DNA of 32,958 nucleotides. Source: Streptacidiphilus anmyonensis (GTDB lineage Bacteria; Actinomycetota; Actinomycetes; Streptomycetales; Streptomycetaceae). The stretch covers positions 1 to 32,958 of the forward strand of contig NZ_BBPQ01000008.1 in assembly GCF_000787855.1 (NCBI RefSeq), given 5' to 3'. The notes beneath the pieces are model-generated. The model was not told where the DNA came from and did not search any database. It worked only from the letters and a program-made list of their open reading frames with translations. Shown one piece after another: positions 8,607 through 16,585 of the stretch. The stretch's first letter is position 1. Each line of letters begins with the position of its first letter. Both the position numbers and the translations under genes were made by a program.

Positions 8607-9617
8607 ATGAACGCCGATGAACTGCTGAAAGAGACCGCCGAGACCTACCGCGTCTTCGGGACCGTCCACGCGAAGGCCCACTCGCCCGCCTACGAGCGGA
8701 TCAGCGTCGCCGTCGCCGAGTCGCGGGAGCTCCTGGAGCGCCTGGTGGCGCTCCCGCCGATCAAACGGCAGCCGAACCTGCTGCTTGCGGCCGTGCGCTG
8801 TCTCGGCGGTCCGGTCGACTCCGGCGAGACCTTCGTCGCCTGGGCGCTGGCGCACTGGGAGCAGGTGCGGCCTGTGATCCTGGCGCGCGCCACGCAGACC
8901 AACGAGGCCGGCCGCTGCGCGACCCTGCTGCCGCTGCTGGCGTCCCTGCCGCAGCCGCTGGCCCTGATAGAGGTCGGCGCCTCAGCGGGACTGTGCCTCT
9001 ACCCGGACCACTACCGGTACCGCTACGACGACCGCGCCGCCTTCGGCGCGGACGGCAGCCCGGTGACGCTCCCGTGCGCGACGACCGGCCCCGTCCCGTT
9101 CCCTGTTCCGTCGCCCGGGCGGGACAGCCTGCCGCGGGTCGTCGCCCGCTCCGGGGTGGACCTCAACCCGCTCGACCCGGCCGACGAGGACGACGCGCGC
9201 TGGCTGGAGAGCCTGGTCTGGCCCGGCCAGCAGGAACGGGTCGACCGGCTGCGCGCGGCGCTCTCCGTCGCCCGGTCCGTGCCCGATCCGGCCACGATCG
9301 TGCGCGGGGATCTCAACGCCCGCGTCGCGGAGCTGGTCGCGGCCGCGCCGAAGGGCGCGACGCCGGTGGTCTTCCACACCGCGGTGCTGTGCTACCTGCC
9401 GCCCGAGGCCCGCCACGCCTTCACGAAGACCGTGCGGGAGCTGCCCTGCCGCTGGATCTCGAACGAGGCCCCCGAGGTCCTCCCCGAGGTGGACGCCCGC
9501 CTGCCGTACGCCGCCCCGACCGAGCGCGGCGTCAACATCCTCGCCCTGGACGGCGAACCGGTCGCCTTCACGGGGCCGCACGGCGAGCGCCTGGACTGGT
9601 TCACCGGACTCCGCTGA
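8607..9617 (+). CDS. DUF2332 domain-containing protein
   Basis: Product of 336 residues matching the DUF2332 family by overall sequence (family recognised from memory). Near residue 120 LALIEVGASAGLCLYPDHYRY contains E-V-G-A-S-A-G, which resembles the glycine-rich motif I of class I methyltransferases. VVFHTAVLCYLPPEARHAF further on is placed like a later strand of that fold. A methyltransferase-like role is therefore possible but unproven. The ATG at 8607 gives the family-like MNADELLKETAETYRVFG start; an in-frame start at 8571 would run through the AT-rich control region. The gene is divergent from the HTH-citrate synthase and overlaps the converging multicopper oxidase gene by 17 bp. Confidence 0.85.
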   Translation: MNADELLKETAETYRVFGTVHAKAHSPAYERISVAVAESRELLERLVALPPIKRQPNLLLAAVRCLGGPVDSGETFVAWALAHWEQVRPVILARATQTNEAGRCATLLPLLASLPQPLALIEVGASAGLCLYPDHYRYRYDDRAAFGADGSPVTLPCATTGPVPFPVPSPGRDSLPRVVARSGVDLNPLDPADEDDARWLESLVWPGQQERVDRLRAALSVARSVPDPATIVRGDLNARVAELVAAAPKGATPVVFHTAVLCYLPPEARHAFTKTVRELPCRWISNEAPEVLPEVDARLPYAAPTERGVNILALDGEPVAFTGPHGERLDWFTGLR

Positions 9618-11229
9618 GTCCCTCGCGCGGCTCGACGTAGTCGACGATCTGCATCATGCCGAGGTCCTCGTGGTGGAGCTGATGGCAGTGCGCGATGGTG
9701 CGGCCGGTGAAGTCCTCGTACCTGACCAGGAAGGTGACGGAGTCACCGGGCGTGCCTCCGGCCAGGCCGATGGTGTCGTGCCAGACCGGCGGGTCGAGCC
9801 TTTCTCCGTTGCGGTGGGTCAGCAGGAACCAGTTGGTGTGCAGGTGGAAGGGGTGGTTGAAGCCGGGCGTCGTCTCGTCGGTGCGGACGGTCCACCGTTC
9901 GACCGCGCCGAGGCGCAGGGTGTGGTTGGTGTAGCCGGGGTCGAACAGGCCGTAGGAGGCGTCCCGGGTGAGGTCGCCACCGGGGTCGGCGGCAGGGGTC
10001 GCGCCGGTGCCCAGGATGCGGAAGGCGTTGGGGAACGGGCCGGTGAAGACGCCGGGATCGGTGTGGAAGACGACCTCCCGATGGGCGTCGGGGCCGGTGA
10101 CGTCTCGCTCGTCGAGAAAGGGCCTGCCCGGCGGCAACGAGGTCGGAAGCGCCATCGGCGCGTGCAGGGGCGCTCCCGCGACGTCGATCGTCATCAGCGG
10201 TGCGGGCACCTGGGCGGCGCGCAGTTCGTAGCGGCCCGGCCTGCCTCCGCGGACGAGGATGTCGGCGCGGTTGCCCATCGCCAGGTTCACCTCCGCCACG
10301 GTGATCGGCCTGGCGAAGGTGACGCCGTCCTGGGCGATCTGGTGCATCGCCAGTTCCCCGTCGTCCCCGGCGATCTGGAGCCGCAGGGCGGTGAAGGCCG
10401 TCGCGGCGACCAGCCGCCACCGCTGGACCTCGCCCGGGCGCAGTCGGAGGGTGGGGTTGACGACCCCGTTGACCGTGAAGGTCGACGGGACGCCGGTCAT
10501 CCAGGCGCCCGAGGTGAACGCCGGGACCCTGCCGTCCTTGAGCTTGAGTTCGTTGATGCACACGACGATGTCGGCGGCGGACCTGATCTCGGGGACCTCG
10601 TCGACATCGCCCTCGACGACGATCACCCCGGCCATACCGCCGACGATCTGCTCCGCGGTGGCTCCGTGCAGGTGCGGGTGGTACCAGTAGGTGCCGGCGG
10701 GGTGGTCGACCGGGACATGGACCGATGAGACGTACCGGGGCTCCGCGGCTCCGGCTGAGACCTCGCCCGGGGTCCGTGGGGCGAACTCGCGCAGGACGTT
10801 GTCGGCCTGTCCGGCCGGGGAGACGTGCATCCCGTGCGTGTGCAGGTTGAAGCTGTTGGGGCAGTGCGGCGTGTTGTGGCCGCCGCTGTGGGGAGGATTG
10901 GGCGGCAGGCCGTTGACGTGCGTGAGACGCAGCGTGTGACCGCCGCGGACGCGCAGCGTCGGGCCCGGGACGGTCCCGTTGTAGGTGCGGGTGGTGATCC
11001 GGCCGTAGCCCGGCACAAAGACGTCCGCGAACCGGACGTCGAGCGTCTGCTCCAGCACCGGCGACGCCACGCCGGGTACCGGTCGCGACGCCGCTACGGC
11101 GGGCTGGGGGAAGGACGTCGGCGGTGCCGCACGCCGCAGGGCGGACGTCCGACCGTACGCCGCCGCGAGACCCGCGACCGGGATGGCCTTCAGCACCGAG
11201 CGACGGCTGGTTCCGCCGTGTTCTCCCAT
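9601..11229 (-). CDS. Tat-exported multicopper oxidase
   Basis: Secreted three-cupredoxin multicopper oxidase of 542 residues, expected to oxidise phenols or metal ions while reducing oxygen to water. The N terminus has a twin-arginine signal, SRRSVLK at residues 8-14, so it should be exported folded. All four copper motifs are intact: HTHGMH (130-135), HPHLHG (184-189), HPFHLH (459-464) and HCHQLHHEDLGM (514-525). The last supplies the type 1 ligands Cys515, His520 and an axial Met525; Met as axial ligand usually means a lower redox potential than in fungal laccases. I chose the ATG at 11229 over a TTG nine bases upstream; neither has a strong ribosome-binding site. CotA-like laccase and bilirubin oxidase are alternatives. 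Confidence 0.93.
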   Translation of the reverse strand: MGEHGGTSRRSVLKAIPVAGLAAAYGRTSALRRAAPPTSFPQPAVAASRPVPGVASPVLEQTLDVRFADVFVPGYGRITTRTYNGTVPGPTLRVRGGHTLRLTHVNGLPPNPPHSGGHNTPHCPNSFNLHTHGMHVSPAGQADNVLREFAPRTPGEVSAGAAEPRYVSSVHVPVDHPAGTYWYHPHLHGATAEQIVGGMAGVIVVEGDVDEVPEIRSAADIVVCINELKLKDGRVPAFTSGAWMTGVPSTFTVNGVVNPTLRLRPGEVQRWRLVAATAFTALRLQIAGDDGELAMHQIAQDGVTFARPITVAEVNLAMGNRADILVRGGRPGRYELRAAQVPAPLMTIDVAGAPLHAPMALPTSLPPGRPFLDERDVTGPDAHREVVFHTDPGVFTGPFPNAFRILGTGATPAADPGGDLTRDASYGLFDPGYTNHTLRLGAVERWTVRTDETTPGFNHPFHLHTNWFLLTHRNGERLDPPVWHDTIGLAGGTPGDSVTFLVRYEDFTGRTIAHCHQLHHEDLGMMQIVDYVEPREGLSGVR

Positions 11230-11277
11230 AACGGGCAATCTAGATCAACTCGGCCCGGCGACCGCGGAGGGCGCACC

Positions 11278-11294
11278 GCGGGCGTTGCGCCCGC
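11278..11294 (-). terminator. Short GC hairpin downstream of pimA
   Basis: A perfect 7-bp stem (GCGGGCG / CGCCCGC) with a TTG loop lies in the 96-bp gap between the end of pimA and the start of the multicopper oxidase gene. There is no T-run. It could end the lipid operon, but GC-rich DNA gives such stems by chance. Confidence 0.35.
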
Positions 11295-11325
11295 CCGCGC
11301 CGACGGGAACCCCGCCGCGCGCCGC

Positions 11326-12489
11326 TCAGTCGCGCGCGAGGCCCAGCTTGGAGCGCCAGCCCGGCACCGGTTCGGCCTCGATGACCGCCGCCGCGCCGGT
11401 CGCGACGGTCTCGTAGACGGCGAGGATGTCCGCGCCGACCGTGGACCAGTCGAAGCGGCGGACGTGCCGGGCGCCGGTGTCGCGCAGCGCCTCGCGGCGG
11501 GCGGGGTCGGCGAGGAGGCGGAGCACGACCTTGGCGAGCGAGTCCGCGTCCTCGACGGGGAAGAGCTCGCCGCTGGAGCCGCCGTCGAGGACCTGCCGGA
11601 AGGCGTCGAGGTCGGAGGCGACGACGGGCGCCCGCGCCGACAGCGCCTCGACCAGGATGATGCCGAAGCTCTCGCCGCCGGTGTTCGGCGCGACGTAGAC
11701 GTCGACGCTGCGCAGCAGGCGGGCCTTCTCCTCGTCGGAGACCATGCCGAGGAAGGTGATCCGGTCGCGGACGTCCTTCGGCAGGTCCTTGACCGCCTCC
11801 TCCTCGTCGCCCTTTCCGGCGACCAGCAGCCGCACCTGCGGCCGGGAGGCGAGGATCGTCGGCAGCGCGTCCAGCAGGGTGGGCAGGCCCTTGCGGGGCT
11901 CGTTGATGCGGCCGACGAAGCCGATGGTGTCGCCCTGCCACTCGGCGCGCGGCTCCGCGCTCGCGAAGAAGTCGACGTCGACGCCGTTGGGGATGACGAC
12001 CGCGTCGCCGCCCAGGTGTTCGACGAGGGTGGTGCGCGCGTACTCGCTGACCGCGATGCGCGCGGAGATCTTCTCCAGCGCGGGCTGGAGGATCGGGTAC
12101 GCGGCGATCATGGCGCGCGAGCGCGGGTTCGAGGTGTGGAAGGTGGCGACGATCGGGCCGTTGGCGGCCCAGCAGGCGAGCAGCGAGAGGCTGGGCGTGG
12201 CCGGCTCGTGGATGTGCAGGACCTCGAACTTGCCCTCGTGCAACCAGCGACGCACCCGCGCGGCGGAGAGGAAGCCGAAGTTCAGCCGGGCGACCGAGCC
12301 GTTGTAGGGCACCGGGACGGCGCGTCCGGCGGAGACGACGTACGGCGGCAGGGGGGTCTCGTCGTCTGCGGGGGCGAGTACGGAGACCTCGTGGCCGAGG
12401 CCGATCAAGTGCTCGGCCAGGTCGCGCACGTGGAACTGGACGCCGCCGGGGACGTCCCAGGCGTACGGGCAGACGATGCCGATCCTCAC
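11326..12489 (-). CDS. pimA: Phosphatidylinositol mannosyltransferase PimA
   Basis: GT4 glycosyltransferase that moves mannose from GDP-mannose to the inositol of phosphatidylinositol, the first step of phosphatidylinositol mannoside synthesis on the inner face of the membrane. The 387-residue length matches PimA. Visible landmarks are the N-terminal DVPGGVQ loop (Gly15-Gly16), LHIHEPATPS at 91-100, His118 in TFHTSNP, the phosphate-binding GRINEPRKG (Arg194, Lys200) and the EX7E motif in ESFGIILVE (Glu273, Glu281). It starts with GTG, overlapping the stop of the acyltransferase gene in a 4-bp GTGA. It ends the three-gene operon PIS - acyltransferase - pimA, as in mycobacteria. Confidence 0.95.
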   Translation of the reverse strand: MRIGIVCPYAWDVPGGVQFHVRDLAEHLIGLGHEVSVLAPADDETPLPPYVVSAGRAVPVPYNGSVARLNFGFLSAARVRRWLHEGKFEVLHIHEPATPSLSLLACWAANGPIVATFHTSNPRSRAMIAAYPILQPALEKISARIAVSEYARTTLVEHLGGDAVVIPNGVDVDFFASAEPRAEWQGDTIGFVGRINEPRKGLPTLLDALPTILASRPQVRLLVAGKGDEEEAVKDLPKDVRDRITFLGMVSDEEKARLLRSVDVYVAPNTGGESFGIILVEALSARAPVVASDLDAFRQVLDGGSSGELFPVEDADSLAKVVLRLLADPARREALRDTGARHVRRFDWSTVGADILAVYETVATGAAAVIEAEPVPGWRSKLGLARD

Positions 12490-13430
12490 GCCTGGGCCTC
12501 CACGGGCTGCGCGTCGGAATCCGGGTCGACGGGCTTGTCGGGCCGGGGTTCGAGGTCCGCCAGCCAGAAGCGCTGGAGCATGTGCCAGTCCTTGGCGTGC
12601 TCACGAACGCCCTCGGCCCAGACGTCGGCCATGGCCTGCGTCATCGCGGCCGTCTTCTCGCGGCGGGTGCCCTCCTCGGGGACGGGGACCTCCTCGTGCA
12701 CGCAGCCGCGCATGGTCCTGGTCTCGTCGTACCAGAGCGTGACGGGCAGCAGCGCGGCGCCGGTCTGCGCGGCCAGCGCGGCCGGACCGGCGGGCATCCG
12801 GGTCTTCTCGCCGAGGAACTCGACCTCGATGCCGGAGGCGGACAGGTCGCGGTCGCCGACGAGGCAGACCAGCTTGCCCGCCCGCAGCCGCTTGGCCAGG
12901 GTGGCCATGGTGTGGGCGCCGCCGGTCAGCGGCAGCACCTCCATGCCGAGGCCCTCGCGGTAGGCGACGAAGGCGTCGAAGAGCTTCGCGGGCTTGAGAC
13001 GCTCGGCGACGGTGGTGAACGGGTAGCCGCGGACGATCACCCAGGCGCCGGCCAGGTCCCAGTTGCCCATGTGCGGCAGCGCGAGGATCACGCCGCGCCC
13101 GGCGGCGAGGGTGTCGTCGAGGCGCTCGATGTGCTCGGGGGCGAAGGAGGCGCGGATCTTCTCCTTGTCCCACACCGGCATGCGGAAGGACTCGCACCAG
13201 TAGCGCAGGTAGGAGCGCATGCCCTCGCGGCTCAGCTCACGGATGCCCGCCTCGTCCAGCTCCGGGCGGACCCGGCGCAGGTTGGACTCGAGGCGCAGCA
13301 CGCTCTTGCCCTGGCGCTTCCACGCGGTGTCCGCGATGCGCCGGAACACCGCGTCGGCGGCGGGCTCGGGCAGGCGCTTCACCAGGCCCCAGCCGGTGGC
13401 GTAGGCGAGATAGGTGAGCTGGTCCTTCAT
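12486..13430 (-). CDS. Phosphatidylinositol mannoside acyltransferase (PatA-like)
   Basis: Membrane-associated acyltransferase of the LpxL/HtrB-like superfamily, 314 residues, expected to transfer a fatty acyl chain from acyl-CoA to the mannose of PIM. The catalytic H-X4-D motif is LPHMGNWD, with His120 and Asp125. LVGDRDLSASGIEVEFLG and AALAAQTGAALLPVTLWYDE are further conserved blocks of the family. Actinobacteria do not make lipid A, so the common label 'lipid A biosynthesis acyltransferase' would mislead; the position between PIS and pimA supports the PIM role. The ATG at 13430 overlaps the PIS stop by 4 bp (ATGA), and the stop overlaps the pimA start by 4 bp. Confidence 0.93.
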   Translation of the reverse strand: MKDQLTYLAYATGWGLVKRLPEPAADAVFRRIADTAWKRQGKSVLRLESNLRRVRPELDEAGIRELSREGMRSYLRYWCESFRMPVWDKEKIRASFAPEHIERLDDTLAAGRGVILALPHMGNWDLAGAWVIVRGYPFTTVAERLKPAKLFDAFVAYREGLGMEVLPLTGGAHTMATLAKRLRAGKLVCLVGDRDLSASGIEVEFLGEKTRMPAGPAALAAQTGAALLPVTLWYDETRTMRGCVHEEVPVPEEGTRREKTAAMTQAMADVWAEGVREHAKDWHMLQRFWLADLEPRPDKPVDPDSDAQPVEAQA

Positions 13431-14095
13431 CGGGCCTCCCCCTCCGCCGCTGTCGCGGCGTTCAGTGCCACCAGCTCCGCCGCCTCGCGACGGACCTGGA
13501 GCACCCGCTGGAACACGGTGATCAGACTGCCGGCGGCGACCGCCCACAGGGCGACCGGCAGCAGCCACTCGATGCCGGGCACGCCGAACTGGTGCAGCCC
13601 GGCCAGGCCCGCCGCGACCAGTGTGCCGACCAGCCGCTCGGCGCGCTCGACGACGCCGTTGACGGCACACTTGAGACCGAGGCTCTCGGCTCGGGCCTTG
13701 GTGTAGGAGACGACCTGACCGCTGGCCAGGCAGAACAGCGTCACCGCACAGAGCAGCAGGTTGTCGCCCTTGCCGGCGTACCACATGGCGATGCCACCGA
13801 AGATCGCGCTGTCGGCGACGCGGTCGAGGGTGGAGTCCAGGAACGCGCCCCACGGGCCCGAGCGGCCCGCCTGCCGGGCCATGTTGCCGTCGACCAGGTC
13901 GGAGAAGACGAAGGCGGTGATGACCAGCGTCCCCCAGAAGAAGCTGCCGCGCGGGAAGAACGCCAGCGCCCCGGCCACCACCCCGGCGGTCCCGACCAGG
14001 GTGACCGCGTCCGGGCTGACGCCCATGCGCAGCAGGAACGCCGCGAGAGGGGTGAAGACGCGGGTGAAGAAGGCTCGGGCGTATTTGTTGAGCAT
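13427..14095 (-). CDS. pgsA: Phosphatidylinositol phosphate synthase (CDP-alcohol phosphatidyltransferase)
   Basis: Integral membrane enzyme of 222 residues, first in the PIM operon. It should join CDP-diacylglycerol and inositol phosphate to give phosphatidylinositol phosphate, precursor of the lipid mannosylated by PimA. The complete metal-binding CDP-alcohol motif D-x2-D-G-x2-A-R-x8-G-x3-D-x3-D is present at residues 66-91 (Asp66, Asp69, Gly83, Asp87, Asp91). Hydrophobic spans surround it. The assignment to inositol phosphate rather than glycerol phosphate rests on the coupled acyltransferase and pimA genes. pgsA is the common label in actinobacterial genomes (pgsA1 in mycobacteria). The ATG at 14095 faces EF-G2 across a 256-bp divergent gap. 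Confidence 0.92.
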   Translation of the reverse strand: MLNKYARAFFTRVFTPLAAFLLRMGVSPDAVTLVGTAGVVAGALAFFPRGSFFWGTLVITAFVFSDLVDGNMARQAGRSGPWGAFLDSTLDRVADSAIFGGIAMWYAGKGDNLLLCAVTLFCLASGQVVSYTKARAESLGLKCAVNGVVERAERLVGTLVAAGLAGLHQFGVPGIEWLLPVALWAVAAGSLITVFQRVLQVRREAAELVALNAATAAEGEAR

Positions 14096-14249
14096 GGGTC
14101 TTCCGACCGCTCCGTTTCAGGCAGGTTCCGGCGGGTGCGCACGCGTCGAGGGCGCGTTGTCCAGGTGAGCGTCATGGTATCGGGCCGACTGCACCTGACC
14201 GGCGTATGGACCTCCGGCGAACAGAGTGGGAGGCTCCAAAGTACCGCGG

Positions 14250-14263
14250 GTGACCTGCGTCAC
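14250..14263. promoter_or_regulatory. Candidate Crp-type binding site upstream of EF-G2
   Basis: GTGACCTGCGTCAC is a 5-bp inverted repeat with 4-bp centre and fits GTG-N6-GNCAC, the motif I recall for Streptomyces Crp. It lies about 90 bp before the EF-G2 start and about 155 bp before the divergent PIS start, so it could act on either. Motif match only. Confidence 0.4.
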
Positions 14264-14351
14264 ATGGCAGGCGTCATCGACAAGGCCTTCCGGCTCACCA
14301 GGCGCGGCCCCGTGGCGTCTCTGCAGCGCGCGTGCGGGAGGAGATCAGATC

Positions 14352-16502
14352 ATGGCTGACAAGACGAGCAGTGCCGCGGGAGCCGCCGGCAGGGCACCGT
14401 CGGCCGACCGGCCCGAGCAGATTCGGAACGTGGTGCTGGTCGGCCACAGCGGAGCGGGGAAGACGACGATCGCCGAGACCCTCGCCCTGGCCACGGGGGC
14501 GATCAACCGGGCCGGCCGGGTGCAGGACGGCACGACCGTCTCCGACTACGACGAGATCGAGCACCGCCAGCAGCGCTCGGTCCAGCTGTCCCTGGTCCCG
14601 CTGGAACACGCGGGCTTCAAGATCAACCTGCTGGACACCCCCGGCTACGCCGACTTCACCGGCGAGCTGCGGGCGGGCCTGCGGGCCGCCGACGCCGCGC
14701 TGTTCGTCGTCCCGGCGAACGAGGAGATCGACGGCGCGACCCGTGGCCTCTGGGACGAGTGCGCGGCCGTGAACATGCCCCGCGCCCTGCTCGTCACCAA
14801 GCTGGACGCCCCCCAGGGCGACTTCGACGCCACCGTCGAGCGCTGCCGCGAGGCGTTCGCGCCCGACGCGCCCGAGACGGTCCTGCCGCTCTACCTGCCG
14901 CTGCGCGAGGGCGCGCCCGGACCCGACGGCGAACCCGCCGTCACCGGCCTGGTCGGGCTGCTCAGCCGGCACTCCTACGACTACGCGACCGGCAAACGCG
15001 TCGACGCCGAGGCCGGGCCCGAGCTGGTCGCCGCGATCGACCCCGCCCGGGAACGCCTGATCGAGGGCGTCATCACCGAGAGCGAGGACGAGACGCTGCT
15101 GGACCGCTACCTCGGCGGCGAGTCCATCGACACCAAGACCGTCATCGACGACCTGGAGAGCGCCGTCGCCCGCGGCCACTTCCACCCCGTCATCGCGGTC
15201 CTCCCGGCGGCGGACGGCTCCAAGGAGGGCATCGGCACCGCCGAGCTGCTGGAGCTGATCACCTCGGCGTTCCCGTCCCCGGTCGAGCACGTGACGCCCG
15301 TCCACGAGGGCGACGAGGCGCTGGCCTGCGACCCGACCGGGCCGCTGGCCGCGCAGGTCCTCAAGGTCACCAGCGACCCCTACGTGGGCCGCCTCACCCT
15401 GTGCCGGATCTTCTCCGGCACTCTCCGGCCCGACGGCCAGGTCCACATGGCCGACGCCGACACCGACGAGCGCGTGGGCGCGCTCTCGTCCCCCTTCGGC
15501 AAGACGCTCCGCCCGGTGCCGCAGGCCGTGGCCGGCGACATCGTCTGCGTCGCCAAGCTCACCCACGGCACGACCGAGGACACCCTGAGCCTCCCCGACC
15601 ACCACGTGAGCCTGGACCACTGGGCGCTGCCCGAGCCGCTGCTGCCGGTCGCCATCGCCGCGCACAGCAAGGCCGACGAGGACAAGCTCTCCCAGGGCCT
15701 GGCCCGCCTCGCGGCGGAGGACCCGACGCTGCGGCTGGAGCAGAACCCCGAGACGCGGCAACTGGTCCTGTGGTGCATGGGCGAGGCCCACGCGGACGTG
15801 ATGCTGGAACGCCTGCGCGGGCGGTTCGGGGTCCACATCGACACCGTCGACTACATCGTCCCCTTCCGCGAGACGATCGCCGGCCCGGCGACGGGCCGCG
15901 GCCGGCACGTGAAGCAGTCCGGCGGGCACGGGCAGTACGCCATCTGCGAGATCCAGATCGAGCCGCTGCCGACCGGCGCGGGCTTCGAGTTCGTCGACAA
16001 GGTGGTGGGCGGCTCGGTGCCACGCCAGTTCATCCCCTCCGTCGAGAAGGGCGTCCGCGCGCAGCTCGCGCGCGGCGTGGCGGCGGGCTTCCCGCTGGTC
16101 GACGTCAAGGTCACGCTGGTGGACGGCAAGGCCCACTCGGTCGACTCCTCCGACGCCGCGTTCCAGACGGCGGGCGCGCTGGCGCTGCGCGAGGCCGCGG
16201 CGGACAACGTGCGGCTGCTGGAACCGGTGGCCGAGGTCCACGTGCTCGTCCCCGACGACTACGTCGGCTCCGTCCTCAGCGACCTCTCCGGCCGCCGGGG
16301 CCGCGTCCTCGGCACCGAACCCGTCGGCACGGGCGGGCGCACCGCGATCCACGCGGAGGTCCCGGAACTCGAGATCGTCCGCTACGCCGTCGACCTCCGC
16401 AGCCTCAGCCACGGCGCGGGCTCCTTCACCCGCGCCTACGCCCGCCACGAGACCCTCCCGGGCGCGATCGCCACGAAGGTCCTGAAGGCGGCCGCGAAGT
16501 AA
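14352..16502 (+). CDS. Elongation factor G-like protein EF-G2
   Basis: Paralogue of translation factor EF-G, 716 residues, with GTP-binding domain, domain II, and EF-G domains III-V (GRHVKQSGGHGQYA and LSDLSGRRGRVLGTE are visible). P-loop GHSGAGKT is at 31-38. Two active-site positions differ from canonical EF-G: DTPGHVD is DTPGYADF, with Tyr99 in place of the catalytic His, and NKMD is TKLD at 149-152. From memory, actinobacterial EF-G2 binds GTP but lacks ribosome-stimulated hydrolysis, which these changes would explain; its job is unsettled. The ATG at 14352 has GGAGG about 10 nt upstream; the longer open frame from 14226 has no support. A strong terminator follows. Confidence 0.92.
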   Translation: MADKTSSAAGAAGRAPSADRPEQIRNVVLVGHSGAGKTTIAETLALATGAINRAGRVQDGTTVSDYDEIEHRQQRSVQLSLVPLEHAGFKINLLDTPGYADFTGELRAGLRAADAALFVVPANEEIDGATRGLWDECAAVNMPRALLVTKLDAPQGDFDATVERCREAFAPDAPETVLPLYLPLREGAPGPDGEPAVTGLVGLLSRHSYDYATGKRVDAEAGPELVAAIDPARERLIEGVITESEDETLLDRYLGGESIDTKTVIDDLESAVARGHFHPVIAVLPAADGSKEGIGTAELLELITSAFPSPVEHVTPVHEGDEALACDPTGPLAAQVLKVTSDPYVGRLTLCRIFSGTLRPDGQVHMADADTDERVGALSSPFGKTLRPVPQAVAGDIVCVAKLTHGTTEDTLSLPDHHVSLDHWALPEPLLPVAIAAHSKADEDKLSQGLARLAAEDPTLRLEQNPETRQLVLWCMGEAHADVMLERLRGRFGVHIDTVDYIVPFRETIAGPATGRGRHVKQSGGHGQYAICEIQIEPLPTGAGFEFVDKVVGGSVPRQFIPSVEKGVRAQLARGVAAGFPLVDVKVTLVDGKAHSVDSSDAAFQTAGALALREAAADNVRLLEPVAEVHVLVPDDYVGSVLSDLSGRRGRVLGTEPVGTGGRTAIHAEVPELEIVRYAVDLRSLSHGAGSFTRAYARHETLPGAIATKVLKAAAK

Positions 16503-16510
16503 CCACCCAA

Positions 16511-16555
16511 CGGGTCGGCAGACGGCTCCCCCGCCGGGGGCCGTCTGCCGACCCG
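16511..16555 (+). terminator. Strong hairpin terminator after EF-G2
   Basis: A perfect 16-bp inverted repeat (16511-16526 with 16540-16555) starts 8 bp after the EF-G2 stop. The 13-nt loop can itself pair as a C-run with a G-run. No T-run follows, as is common for streptomycete terminators. Confidence 0.85.
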
Positions 16556-16585
16556 CAGCCGCGCAGGACCGGTCGAAGGAGCCCG

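Noticed and set aside
12486..13430. Lipid A biosynthesis function for the acyltransferase
   Set aside because: High-GC actinobacteria do not make lipid A; coupling to PIS and pimA points to PIM acylation.
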